This document shows, piece by piece, positions 26,441 to 45,100 of a stretch of DNA of 64,000 bases. The notes below the pieces were generated by a model. The model worked only from the letters and a program-made list of their open reading frames with translations. It ran no database searches and was not told the DNA's origin. The stretch covers positions 78,209,986 to 78,273,985 of the forward strand of contig CM047426.1 in the NCBI GenBank assembly GCA_026168455.1. Direction: 5' to 3'. The DNA is from Theocolax elegans (taxonomy: Eukaryota; Arthropoda; Insecta; Hymenoptera; Cerocephalidae). Position numbers and translations under genes: made by a program. Position 1 is the first letter of the stretch. The number at the start of each line of letters is the position of its first letter.

Positions 26441-27877
26441 GACTTATTTCGGAGTTTTTCCATACTTGTCGACTAATTTCTCACATCGTAACAAATTTCT
26501 TTCAAATTCTTTACTTTGGTCGAACCAGTCAACACACAATGTTGTTATAAACTTTGTATTCTCGACATTTGTCAATTACAAAGATTATTTTATAAAACAT
26601 CTTTATTATTGATTATTCTTTTTGTAAATGTACAATATATTTTCGTATAAATTTGAGTACACTCATGAAGAACGGAGAAACATAAGTATTCATGATAATT
26701 ATACATTTATTATCCATTTTGAGATAATACGCATTTAATAGCGCATTCTCTGAAGTATTGAAAATCCGAGAAAACTGCGTGAAAAAGAAAGTGAAAACAG
26801 CAATAAAAGTATAAGGCGGTAATCGAATGGTTTATAGCGAATAAAATTTAATTCACTAAGTACCAATAAAATCTCTTATTGCCGATCAGTACGTTACTTT
26901 GCATTTAATCCGGAAACAGTGTAGTTGTTTGTCGAAATTTGAAAGCTGTATAAAAACCGATATGTTTTCAATATCGGAAAGGAAAGTTTTTACCTCTAAG
27001 AATTTTGTAAAGTAGTCTGCAAAAATCGTGAGCTGACTGAAACGAATTCAATACGACATATAAAATATAAAGCTTATTTACTGCACAATATGGTTTTCAA
27101 TATAAATAGAATATTAACACAATTAAAAGTGACATTTAAAATTTGTTATCTAAACTGTCGATGTATACATAATGATATATAGAATATTTAAATACGTATA
27201 TCTCTTAATGCATAAGCGCGATAAATCAGTATCGTTTGCTCGTTTCACCAAAAAAGTTCACGCGTTGAACATGAAAAATGTCATATATATATCTCTACAC
27301 TGCATTATACATCGGAGTTCGATCATAAGCAAAGTAAACATTCGAAATCTGTATCACTGCTCCGATAAACGAGAAAGTCGAGCAATCTCTGAATTTCTCG
27401 TAGAGTAACTGCCGTTTTTTCTGTGCTCGAGTGCAGTAACAAGAAATTTGATGGTTTATGCAATCTTACACTTATATATATATATATAGCGAGAGACAAA
27501 TAATAAGCGAATGGCCCGCGCGTTTCTCCTTTAGATTTCGACACTCTCAAACGGTCTTGTATTTTTCATACCGATCGAATAAATCTGCAATCCGGAAAAA
27601 GTGTCATTACCAAATGCGAAATGCTAATTTACGTTTCGATATAATATTATATAATTATATTAATTATATACTTGCATATATATGTTTCTAATAAGATTAT
27701 TTAATTTAAAAATTAGATTATTAAAATTATATAAGTTTAAATATATTTTTAACGTTGAGCTTTGCAGATTTATGAAAAAAGTAATCCGTTACAATATGGT
27801 ACTTTTAATAATTGAAAGAAGTTAATAAAACTAGTTAGTGTGGGATATTAAAGTTGGTACTTTCAATTTTGCTGCTT

Positions 27878-27899
27878 TATATATATATATATATATATA
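27878..27899. repeat. TA microsatellite
   Basis: An uninterrupted AT dinucleotide run. Confidence 0.9.
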
Positions 27900-29344
27900 A
27901 GTGTAAAAATACTAGCATTGGTATAAATAAGACGTGCAGACCAAACCAGATTTTAGAATTTCATGAATGTTAATCAATAATAGAATTACAACATTTTAAG
28001 TGCTAAAGTTAAAATTGTTGTTTCATCTTGTCGAGTTTAGAAATGGGGAATGTCGTTATTAAAATACTTAGGAACAAGTAATTTAGACTTGTTTATTCAA
28101 CTAATTGTACGACGTATCTTTCCCTACGCAAAATATTTATTAGATCCAAACCTGAATTTAAATGAATAAGAATATTTTTATGAAACTTATCTGATATGGT
28201 TTTAGCCATTATATGCTTTAAAAATAATTTTATTTAAAATAAAATAACTATATATATTAGACCTAATACGATTAACAACTAAAGTATAAGATGTGTAATA
28301 TAATTTTTTAAAGATTGGGTGTGCCAGAATGTAGTAAGAGATATAATTTATATTTTGAATAAAAGCTATTGCTTGAAAACTAGTTTTGCAAAGTATAATT
28401 ACAATGTTTAACAATATAAAAAGTTACTGCTGAAAGAAATCTAATATCTTACATTCTAATGTACACAAGGAATTACCATAACGTTTCTTTTTTCAGTCTA
28501 TAAATTCACGAAATTATCGTGAGATATCTATTTTCTCTTATTTTTATTCCACTGTTAATTTTTTTCGAAACAATTTAAATTCACAAAATTAATAATTTTA
28601 TTTTTACATAAAACTATGTAGGTTGACAAAAGAAATTAAATTTTACGAAATTACGCGCAGTAAATCAGTATTTATCGAATATTAAAGCTATTCATTATTT
28701 TTATAAATTTGTTTTAATCAGATTGAAGCATATTCCGAATACTTAAAATGTATTTTAGTAATATATAACTTTTGCTGTTCTTTTGTGTATATAAGACATC
28801 ATACTCTTTGAATACTTTTTGTTACAAACATACAAATATTTTTACTTATTTTTACTCTACATTAATTAGTGATCTATAAACTAACCCAATAATAATATTT
28901 TCTTATAAGTTATTTTTTTAAATTGTGATAATAGTTACCGTTTACATTGGTAAGTATATTATTTATTAGGACAAAAATATACCAAATAAAAATAAAAATG
29001 TAATTTATAGCAATTTTTGAGTTATAAAAATTAAATAATGCAATTCAATTTAAATGTTATATAATTTATTATCGATTTGATACAAAAAAGCAACCACAGT
29101 TTGGGCAAAATCAGTGCTCTGGAGATATAAATATTTTCTAATGTTAAATATTTTTAATTTAGTGGAAATGTGCACGCGGAGAGTTAATTAAATAGAAATA
29201 TCAATGATTATAAAATAACTGAAAAATAGATTTAAACTATATACAGCAATAAGAGCGAAGGAATGAAGAAAAAGGGATCGAAATGTAAAAAATTGATGGA
29301 AAGCACACCTGAAAAAAGCTCAATCGCGTTAAATCGTAAAAAAT

Positions 29345-29604
29345 AAGAGAAAAGACGCATGCGCTCGAACGCGGCTCCTCCAATGAATAGAGCGAATGAC
29401 GTATGGAGAACATGGCTGGCTGCGCGCGCTCGCGGCTCTCCTCGCGTTGCTCCCTCGCGGAGTTCCCGAGCCCGACATTCTTTTCACTTTTCAGTCGACG
29501 CTCGTCCGTACGTTCACGTGGTTCTCTCTGCTCGCGTTTGATGGAACATTAACCGACCTCTTGTGCTTGACTTCCTCCCCTCCCCTTTTCCGATCCTTGT
29601 CATC
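29345..29604 (+). promoter_or_regulatory. HisRS CpG-rich promoter and 5' UTR
   Basis: GC-rich sequence ends abruptly at the start codon. It contains GCATGCGC at 29357-29364, close to the NRF-1/Ewg site typical of housekeeping and mitochondrial genes, plus CCAAT near 29380, TGACGTA near 29397 and an E-box CACGTG at 29515-29520. There is no TATA box. The final stretch before the ATG is pyrimidine-rich (CTTCCTCCCCTCCCCTTTTC), resembling 5' ends of translation-machinery mRNAs. Confidence 0.5.
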
Positions 29605-33823
<4,219 letters not shown>

Positions 33824-36112
33824 ACACGACACTGCTATTTATCAATGACAATTCTGTGGTAAAATGCTTTAATTTTAAGTTATAAGTGAGTTATTACGTG
33901 ATCTATTCTGTTTATTTAAAATATTTGATAAAATATAAATTCAAATATAAATAAGATTTGAAAAATGCATTTGAAAATTATTATAGTTTTTTGGCCACAG
34001 AAATGCTATTGATAATTTAAAAAATTAATAATTTTTTGAGGAGGTTATGTAAACTTCATATAAAAAATGTCTTTATTAAACTTGCAATTAACTATTAAGA
34101 ATACGTTTAAGAAATCATATTTAAATAAATATATTTATTTTAATATAAGTAGATGGTAAATAGAGGATGAGAATAATTTGCTAAATCTACTGTATTGTAT
34201 CATATAATTAAATCAAAAAGTTTTGTACTTTTATAAATGAAAAAATGAATCTTTAGAATTTTTATGTGCGTCATTTATACTTTAAATTTTATTTTTACTG
34301 TTGATAGAAAATTATGAATTAAAGTTTCATTATTATTATTACTATTATATACTATTAGTATCTAGTTTATAAAATTTTACAATTATATTTTATCTTCATT
34401 CTTTATACTGGTATTTTGTTACCTAGGTTTTTAAGTAACTATATTAGCTATTTAAATATAATTTCTATGAATTGTATTCTTATACAAAATTCAATTTTTT
34501 ATATTGGTCCACGTTAAAACCTCCTTACTATATCTTTAGATTTCATAAAATTTTTATCCATAGAAAATATTGACCCAAATAAGGTATTTGAATGTGAAAG
34601 AATACCTCGTAAAGGCTGAAAATACTTTGTAAATATCTTTTTTCGCCTCTAGGCCAATTTTTAACGATACCATTGAAAAGTCATTATTTTCCATTGAACA
34701 TAAAAATTTTATTTAGGTTTCTCGCCGTGCGAGAAAATAAAGACCTTGTGGTTCTATAGCGTTTTGTAAACTAACTTCCTTACATGGACTGATTCAAAGT
34801 TGCAATGTATCCTCGCTCCTATGGATCTTAGCTACTGAGTTGTATACGAAGCGACTTTTGGATACAGTGAAATGAAAATCCAAAGATATTTGCTCACTTT
34901 TTATAATAAACCAGTAAGCTACGATAGTTAAAGAAAATCATGTATACTTGCAATGGAGGATTAATGATAGGGTTTTTCTTTAAGCGATATTTCAACATAA
35001 GTATAATTTAATTTATTGCATAAAACCTTCACAACATATGTATGAATTTCTTACATTTTGTAATTTAGGTTATAAATATTTCACTGCTATTAAAACATTT
35101 GTTTTAACAAATTGTGTAATACTTTTTTATTTAACTATATACATCAAAATTGTATATATATAAATTCATATACATATACAATAGCCCAAATGAAAATCAC
35201 TTTCACTGTGAGTACTTGATATAACGAAAAGAAGTTTTCGTCACAGGTCTACTTAACTCTAGTTGGTAGACAAAACTAATAAAAATTAAAAATTTTACTT
35301 TAATTGTCTGTATTTATGATAAATAAATTTAAAGTGTGGATTGAAGTTTAAAAAAAGAAATAGTCAACTCGTACCTGCCGAGTACTGGTTAATGTACATA
35401 AACTAAGGCTCGCATTGCTATCACAGTATCGTTATTCAGTTTTCGCTTAAAGTATCATCCGTTCGTGTTTACCTTTTTCTCTCGCAATACTAAATCTAAA
35501 AAATACAGAGTCATCTCGCTCATAAGCTCTTTGTAACATCACAAGAGAAACAATTCAATTTTACGGATTTTCGATCCTTATAAATTATACATGCTATAAC
35601 GTATGTCTGTATCTTTTTCAAAGATAAAAATAAATGTTTGCCATTTCACAGCAATTGTCGAACCTACTGCTAAACATTGTTGTTACGTTTCTTTCTACAT
35701 CTCGGCTATGAAATACTGAACCTAGTTATCATTTTCAAGCGTTTACATAACCGTTTAATTTATAAAAATATAAAATGTTTTATATTTTTTTTTACAATAC
35801 ATTCAATATGTTCGTGCAAACCTTTTTGCTGGTATATAAATATTTTATTTTACATCGAATGATAATGAAATAATATTTAATGACTAATAGCCGATTAATC
35901 GTTACGATTATCTCTTATTACATCGATGATATAAATTAAATAGAGGAAAAAGTATAATATCAATCGCATCGTCGATCTCGAAACGTTTATGAACAATTAT
36001 GTTTTCATCAAGAAAACTTGAACGCAAAATTGTATATAAATCTCAGCTTATATTTTAAAAAAATACTTGATAAAAATTATCACCGAATTTAGCGTGACTA
36101 CTTATTTACAAA
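33824..36112. other. Convergent intergenic gap between HisRS and K2P 3' ends
   Basis: AT-rich sequence holding the 3' UTRs of both genes, which converge here. No exon is seen. An 8-bp perfect hairpin with a 3-nt loop (TTTCTCGC-CGT-GCGAGAAA) lies at 34718-34736. Candidate poly(A) hexamers for HisRS occur near 34120. Confidence 0.6.
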
Positions 36113-39100
36113 TTAATGACTATCCTTGCTGTTGTCGTCTTCCGGAATGTCTATTCTCACTTCCGGAAGTTGTGTAGTTAATTGTTGCGGAACACTATCA
36201 GATACGGAAGGTTCTAATTTTGGCTTGCCATCGATAGCCGAACTTTTCCGACTTCTGGGTGCAGAGACCGTCGACGATTTTCGACTTTGCGCTTCTGCCC
36301 AAGACTCGACGCGTACTATAGAAGTTTTTCTATCCGCAGGGCTTTGATCATCTCTCGTCTGCAAAATTTTCTCCGGCTTCCGTTGTTCCAAATTCGTCGT
36401 CTCCTCGATTGTTTTATTGACGGATGAACTGGTGGAAGCTGTCTCGGAAAGCTTCCTCGTCACTAAATCCGATTCCTTAACTATAGCGGCCAAAATATCG
36501 TCGTTGGTAGCAATTGATTCGTCCTTTTTATTATCAAAATCGTCGGTTGGTGGGAAATCCCACTTGTAGATCTCATCATCATTATCGTAGCTCGTTACTT
36601 TCCACGTGGTGGTCGTCTTATTTTGCTTACTGATGCTATCGTCCGAACTTTTACGGCTACTACTTTTAGATGAACTATCGCTATCTTTACCCAATTCCTT
36701 ATCAAGGGATTTCGAAGATTGACTCGAACTCTTGGACGAGACGGATTCGATGTCGCTGTTGTAACGTCTCAAGCCGCGCGAAGGTGCGTAAGGATGATTA
36801 GCTGGATCTGGTGGTGCCAATGTACGCTGCTGATGTTCGGATTTGATTTTCGATAAGTCTGGAGAAACGATGGTCACGGTTTTCCCGCCTGACGTTAAAC
36901 GTTGACCTTGAACCGAGGTGATCGTGCGAGCATTGTCGTGCAGTGCCAGCGGACTGATACCTGTCAAATAGGTTATTGGTACTTAAATGTTTTTTGTTTC
37001 AACAAGTTTTTTACTGTTACAGAAGTTGAATATATAAATTTGTTAAAATATATATAACAATTTACAGGGCAAATATCTAATCTTCTTTGAAAACATAAAA
37101 ATTGCGAGGAAGGAAAGAGATGAGCGATTCTTACCGATAGACCTGTCCGTTTCTTCGGAATGCACATCGCTCAAGCTGAAAGCTCGAACGCGTCTCTGAA
37201 TGTTCTTTTGACTGATCTGACGTTGCAACATTCCAGCTTTCCATCTAGGAATAGCTTTAACCGGTTGATTAACGGGCTTGCTCGTGGAAGCAGAAGACGG
37301 AGCTGGCGGGACACCGATTTGGGCAGGTCGTAGAGAGAAGCGTCGACTAGCTTTCGTCAAAGACGATACAACCACGGGTGAAGACACACCTGGTGCTCCT
37401 TCCATCTGAACTAGCGGCTTCTTCGGACATTCGAGGACGAACGGATCGGTTGAGTATGGTGGTGGACTTGGACGCTCGTCCACTTGACTAGGACTCTGTA
37501 TATACGTAAAAGAGTCGTACAATAGTATGTAAAATCGAGAGATACAAATACAAATTTAGTTATTTTGAAATTGAAATTTTGTAAAATATTACTCACCGAG
37601 CTATAAGAATACTGAGGTGGAGTACCACCAGAGGTGGCAACAGGTCGAAGAGAAAACCTCCTTCTAGGTACGTTTTGCGCAACTTGCGTTGCTCTCCTCT
37701 GATAAATCGGAGTCGAATTTCCCGAATTTTCAGCTGTTCTCAGTGAAAACCTACGATTCTTATTGTACCCAACACCAGCCGTTACGGTATTTTGTTGACT
37801 TTGGCTATGACCAGGTGGAGGTGAAAACAACGTCAATAAACTTGGTAATTTCGGTGGCGTTAAAGAAGCCGTTCCGAGTTTTCTTTGAGGTGCTTTCCGA
37901 ACTCCAATTAATTCGTCCGGTACGGCGCCTACGCGCGTATGAAGCGCTGTCAGAGCTCGTAAAAAGTCCGCGAGTGACGTCTCCTCGAGTAAGCTGCTAC
38001 CCGCTAATTCACCACCGGTGTGAGTGTAGTAAGGTCGTGAATACGAATTTCGACGTTCTGGAGCCACTACTGCTGATCGGCGACCTACTGTTAAATTATA
38101 CGATGTTTGCTTCATTTTATTCTGTTTCAATTTTTGTTTTTATACAATATAAATCACTGAAGTATAAAAATATTTAACTAAATATTCAATTCTTAGATAA
38201 CTACATCTTCACAAAAAATACGAAAATTCTTGTACTTAAATTTATTCAATTATTATATTTTCGGCAAACTATCCGCATTATTTATTCAACCGTTTGATAA
38301 AAGAAACTTTTATAAGTAATAATAAAAATTTATATTAAATATTAGTTTTGCTTGCCCAATTAATTGTACTAACTAATAAAACGTTGGTCGTATTCTAACG
38401 TGTATAATATGAGTGTACAAGAAATATATAATAATTTAAATAAAAAAGTATTCAATACAAATAGGATTTAGATAATAATTCAATCACACTCGATTTGATA
38501 AAAAACCGTTATAGACATTATTTACTGCGCATGATTTATCGATCTGTGTAACAATGAAAAAATCAATATTTGTCACATACATTTAACGCAAAAAATATTC
38601 GATAAAATTATCAAAGTAAACGATGCATACTTTTTCCAGACTTTTATTAATCTATTATTGTCTGTACAAATATTATTGTCAATTTTATATAATATGATAC
38701 AAAATGAGAAAGAATAATTTAAAACAATCAACAGAAATAAATAATTGTTAAAAACGATTCTTAATCTTGAATGGTTCGAGCAGGGCAAAATAAAATAGAT
38801 AAAAAACGTAGGAATCTTACCAGCCGGAGACTGCGGTATAGAAGAAAACTCTTTTTCATCCAACTTCGGCTTCGACATCGTCTACGGACATGGAATGATC
38901 GGTCGATGGTTTCTTACCACTCAACTGTCTGACCCAACGAGGTAACAACGTCTTGGGTACCGATTTAGGTAAACCAATACCAAGCGATAAGAACCGTGAT
39001 TTGGTAGCTGCCTCTTTGGGTTCCGAAGGTTGGCTCTTTCGTGCTTTCATTATCTCTTGTATTTTGGTCGAGGCAGCTGGTCCCGACCAGGTCCATTCGC

Positions 39101-42100
39101 TCGCGTTCGGATATTGGTAGAAATCAGACCTGTCCAAGCGTACCTCACTCGCTGCTCTCGAACGACAAGGTTTCACTGGCTCGTCGCCTCCGATTATCCA
39201 TTTTTTATCATTACCCTAAAAATAGAAGGTTTTGGTAATTAGTATTTTCGGTCATAATGCGAGGAATCTGTACAATATGCCTTATTGGGTCTCTACATAT
39301 TAGGGCCATATTTAAATTAAAGCACAAAATATTTTGAAAAAACTGATTTTTTCATTACCGAATTCCAAGGCGAAGTCTCGCTCGCAAGAATCTCCTTTTC
39401 ACTGAAGCCTTGAACACCGCCTGCAGGACAAGGTTTGTCAGTGTCCGGAGTCAATTCCTCGTCGTCCGGAAGAGGTGGTATATAACCGAGTATATTGACG
39501 AGTCTAGCCAGCAATTCGGCTGGTTGGACCATTGCGTGAGTAGCAAAAGTCGCGTGTTTGTCGATTCGTTGTAGGTCAGTTTCCGAAACGACTCTTGCCA
39601 CCTGTGCCTCCTGTAGTATTTTAAACGCGTCACAATAATTTGTACATTGAAGCAAAATAAATTATAATGGAAGAAATAATGATTAGTACGGACCATTGGA
39701 ACGACTTCACTATTCGCACGACGCCTTGGACAGGGTGGACTGGGTGGCTCCATTCCCCCGTAAACCAATTCCCGCAAATCTGGGAAACTGTTGCTACGAG
39801 GGAAATGCGGGGGAGGAGTGTCGTAGTCGTACTCGTCCACGTAAACCCTCTGAAAATGAATATTACAATAAAATATTACATTTCAGACATCCGAATTATT
39901 ATGCTATTCGGTAAAGATGTATAATCTACCTTGACTTTGGAAAGTTGTAGCTCGTTGAATACCCTCCTAAGGTAATTAACTTCCTCGTTAAACTCATTCC
40001 ATATTTTGCTTTGCGTATGCTTGATTTTAACAGCGAGTTTGTGCTCCAGTCTAGCTATTTTTTTACTAGTCATACCACGTCCAATGAAAGTCATGATCAT
40101 GACGATGTATCCCAATCCGAATGAGATCCAACATATTAGGAATGTCTTGTAGAGAGCGAACCAAATACCATTACCCTTTGTATTGTCTTGACCTGCATTA
40201 CATTTTATGTATTATTCATTATTACGTATTATTGCTAATTTCCTAACTGTCTGTACAAATAAATTTAACGAATGCATAATGCTTAAATTATATATGGAGT
40301 GTTGGAAATCAAACTTTGCACACACGTATTAGGTAAAAAGAAAATGTTGACAAAGCATTCATCAAAGAGGAATATATTGATAATAATTTATATACAAATG
40401 ATTTACAATGCTTTTAAAATTGCATCTTTTGTACCATTTAGTGTTACATCATGCACCTAATGTGGCTAAATAAGTCTATACAGTAAATACAAGAAATATT
40501 AATATTCTACATCAAGGGAAAATACTTACTTTAAACTGCAAGTATCTATTAACATTTTTAAATTAACGCACAATTTTGTTTTGAATGAAGAAAAACAGCG
40601 AAAATAAATTGAAGAATAGTAATAATAATCCCCTTAAAATTACTGTGAAAGAGGTACTAAACTATATTAAACTATAAGTAGTTACACCAAACTAACAATT
40701 TTTAAACAATTAATTTTCCTGAATTCCTTTCTGTCTCAGTAAAAAAATTGAAAATTCCAAAAGAAAAAACAACACACATGCATACAACGACATCGCAAAA
40801 AGTCAGCTGAAAGTGTTACACATTAATTACATAATAAAAAAAACCTAATACGACATAGAGGAAAATGCGTTAGAATAGTATTAGCTATAGAGCCTCGTTC
40901 AGAAGGAATATGACACAGAAACACACACACATACACGTAAAACATTTGCTATCATGCCAAGAGCACGAAATGATCTTCGACCTTACTTACTTTAGACAAT
41001 CTGCCTCTCCTGCGAATGCGTGAACGAGAAGATCGGATTCATTATTAAATGATATGTCACCCTTGAACACGTATATGTCGCGAATCAGATAAGTAAATGT
41101 ACTTACATTTTATTTATCGGTTTAATTTATAAGTCAAAATATTGTTATAGATCATGTGTTGATATAGCTTTGGTCAAACTTTCAATTTACAATTTTAATT
41201 ATATTTTAACCGTGTAAGACGTGACATAAGAAATTTAATTTTTCCAGTGACAATTTTCTTGAAATACGGAAGTAGTAAACGTATCATTCCATTTAACTTT
41301 AAAATTATGTCAGAAAAATTAATGATATGTGCAAAAAGTGTTCATTAACTGTATATTTACGACAACGGTGCAACAAAATATTATTTTAAAACCACAATTA
41401 GTTGGTAAAGATAAATTTTACGTTAAACGTTAAAAATATAATTCTAAATAACCGCGTTTCCTTGTACAAACGAATGACGCTTATATTTCCGTGAAAGATC
41501 GAGAGAAAATAAAAATGTGACAATTCACATGACTTACTTAAGGATAAAAAATTATTTTTTTTTCGATTTATTGTATTATTTATAACGCAATATTGACTAC
41601 ATGTGTAAAGCATACCGCAGACTTGTTCCAGGTGCACATAACTAATGATTAAACGCATTTTTATATTTAGCTTTATAATAATGATCGATTTGTTCACGCA
41701 CGAATTTAAACACTTTCTACTGGTTTACGATATTTGTTCATTAACATTTCCCCGAATCGAACAGAAAATGATAATTGAATTTTCGCTAAAGATATGAAAC
41801 ACGCGCGCGGTAATTTTGTACACAGCTTTGATACAACGAGCTCACATTTCATCAAACTAAATATATATTTACATTTATACGTGTATACTTTTCATGATAT
41901 TGTTAAATTGCTGGATGTATTAACCTTAATTTTCAAAGTAGTTTACATATTGTTTAATTCTTACCAATAATATATATTTCCTGCGTGTACTATTCATTTA
42001 AAAGGCGGTGTACGTAATTTAAATTGAATTTGGTGCGCTATACATCAGACGTATATAGAATTATTTCGGCATCAAAAGAAAATACGTCTGGGCTGATCGA

Positions 42101-45100
42101 ATTAAATTTATTCTACTAACGGTATTGTATAGGTATTCGTTCAATGAATTTGGCAGGAAGTCGTATTTTCAAGGTAGATTACGCTCAATTGTTTAATCTT
42201 TCGTGAAATCGTTTAGGTACACGACTATCCGAATAAATAGAAATATTCAAATTTCCTTTAGGAAAATATGTTCAACTATTTTATTTGGATATTTTTTAAC
42301 GTTTTTTTTCTAATTACTATACTGAGAAGCGTTATAGTTTCATTAAATTTAGATATAGTTAGGAAAAATAATTTAAAGCAAAGTTTGATAAATTGATAAA
42401 ATGATAAGCTTCTGCATACTAAAGTGTGTGTTTAATTTTGGAAAATGTGTATTAACTTCAAGATAACAGAATATTTTAAACAAGAAATTAATATTTTTTT
42501 ATACAGGACTTACGGTTTCTACGAATGTGTTTTATTCCACAACACTTGTTTTTCATAGAAAATAAGAAAAGTAATATAAATCATGATGTTTTGAAAAGTC
42601 AAAGGTTTACCAAAACTAATATTTCTTGAGGATATCCGCATATTGATAAATGGGGCGTTAATAACTAAAATATAATGAATGAAAATGAACAAACCTGCGA
42701 CGTAATCTCCGAAACCTATAGTGGTGAGGGTAACAAAAGCGTAGTAAACCGCCTCGTCGTACGTCCAGCCCTCGTAATGTGAAAATAGGAATGCCGGGAA
42801 GAAAATAAACATGACGAATCCGGGTATCAGGTACATAAATATTTGCATTGCCAGGCCAGCCCGACGCTTTTCGAGAGACGAGAGTGACTTTTTCGAGTAC
42901 TCGTTCTGATTCTGCTTGTACGATTTGTACTTCCGCACTGCGGTTACAAATACTTGTCCGAAGAATTCGCCCAGTTGAGCAAGCAGGATACCGTTCATTG
43001 GGATACCGATCAATGCGTAGAAAATCATCAGTATGCGTCCTAACATGTTTGTCGGTGCTAAATTTCCGTAACCTGATAACATTTCAATCGTTATTTTATT
43101 AAAAAACCTTTTGTTAAAAATTATCTTATAAAAGATATTTCAAACTACGAGAAATCATTTTTCATTTAATAACTATTAAAAGTGACCATTATTGTCTTCC
43201 CGATGAAACGTTTTTTCTCACATTTTTTAACCATTTATTGGAATAGAATTCAAATAGTTTCCTGTTTTGAGTTATTTCTCAGATTGTAAACATAGATTAA
43301 GTGTCAAATTTCGTTGACCCACGAATTATTATTAAAAACTTACGGTAAAAATATAATATAATCGCATTTATTTCTGTATTTAGTTAAAAAATGAATTGTA
43401 AATGAAATGAACATTATAAATATATCGAACCGAATCTATAGAAATTTAGGATGATGCAAAAATAGTGTAAACGTTTTAAAATTTGTTCATTCATCAAATG
43501 TTAAAAAAATGACCAAAAAGATGTTCATCGCACAAACCATTCCCTAACAATTTTTACTTATATAGTTATGAGATTGACATTTCTACAATATGTATATAGT
43601 TATATTTTATAATAATAAAAATCTTTCAATGTTCGTGTAATTATACAATTACTTTTTAAAACTGCACCTATCCCTGAATCAAAATTTTTACAAAGTTTCA
43701 AGATCCATAATCTAATTTAAAGAATCTTCGCGAAAGATTGATATAATAAGATACGTATACTTTTTCGCTCATAATATATCAATCTATAAATAAAATATAT
43801 AAGTAGTGCAAATTTAGGGCAACGATTAATCGAAAGTTACGCGTGCGAATAGATATATTTTTCAATATACATATAGACCTGTAATGTCTTTCAATCATAG
43901 GATTATAAATTTTAATTAGATAAGAAATTAAGAGTGTAGATCACAGATCATCTTCATCGTATTATTTATCTGTCTGTTATATTACATTATCAATTGATTA
44001 AGGATAATGAACGAGTTGATGTGCATTTTATCAGTGTTTGATTTATACTAACCAATGGTACTGACGACAGTGTACGCAAAATAAAAACTGTTGTAAAAGT
44101 CCCATTTTAACGGATCGACTTCTCCTTCCGAATAATTATGAACAGATTTACCACAATATCTAGTAAGTTTATCTAAAATTTCGTGTTGATCGTGGCCTTT
44201 TCCAGGTATGTAATGTTCGTTCAAAAGAGCTGAAAATCAAACATTATTATTTTCAATTAAAAATCCATTTATCACAATTTTTATGTAATGAGCAATGTGT
44301 TTATTTGACAGATCAAAATAATTAAGTTATTGTCGCATTTTAATTGATATTTATGCATACATTTACTAATTTGGTACAGCTATACATTATCTTTAACGAA
44401 AACTTGTAATTTTCACCGAGAAGAAAATGATATTCGTAAAAATCGCATTATCTATTTCCATAAAGCAACGTGAGCTAATTCAATTGACAGTCAAGACTGA
44501 GCTTTGAAACACATAAAATACGCACGTGCTTTCGTCGAGTTGACTTTTTACGAGATCCTCAGCTGGCATTTAATGAGGCATTTAATCAGCGGTCACGCTT
44601 TCGTCTTGGTTCGATATATAAACCGGTTGATGTGAAATCTCTTTGAATACCGCAAATAAAAGAACTATCGTGACTACGCGGCACTGAATTCAAAAATTGA
44701 AAATTGTGAAAATGAGTTTATTGTTACTGCTATAAGTACTATATTATTCTTCAAGGTTGACAACGGTTGTCAAGGTATCGCGAATCGATTACTAATTCTG
44801 TCTTTATCAGCCTTTCGAAGTATATACTCGACAGAGAAGTTTTATTATCAAAGTTTGTCATTTAAGATGAATGATGCATAATCTATCACTTCATTCCTTG
44901 AAAAAAGAATTTTCCTTTTGTTAACAAAATTTAATACCCTTTTTATTAAATAATATACTTATACATTGTATATTCATTCGGAGTATTCATTTACATTGCC
45001 ATAATCAATAAAAATTGCAACTTTATAATAAAATGAATGAATATTATAAATAATTTATAATAAACAATTACAAACGTTAAATAATACGCATACTACTTAC

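Larger units (their letters stand above)
22746..29344. other. Intergenic region between otopetrin and HisRS
   Basis: AT-rich sequence with no supported exon. It contains two non-autonomous inverted-repeat elements (23638-23867 and 24309-24727), a GC-rich promoter-like island (26020-26440) and TA microsatellites near 27475 and 27878. From 24790 to 25150 the sequence looks like old repeat material, but I could not assign it to a family. Confidence 0.55.

Noticed and set aside
37689..38177. A 162-codon + strand frame
   Set aside because: It lies opposite K2P tail exon 8, whose splice phases and motifs are well supported; the + frame matches nothing.
42519..42694. Extension of K2P exon 3 beyond GDYVAG
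   Set aside because: The frame stays open for about 58 codons, but the donor at 42694 (GCAG|GTTTGT) joins helix 4 in phase, so the extension is intron readthrough.
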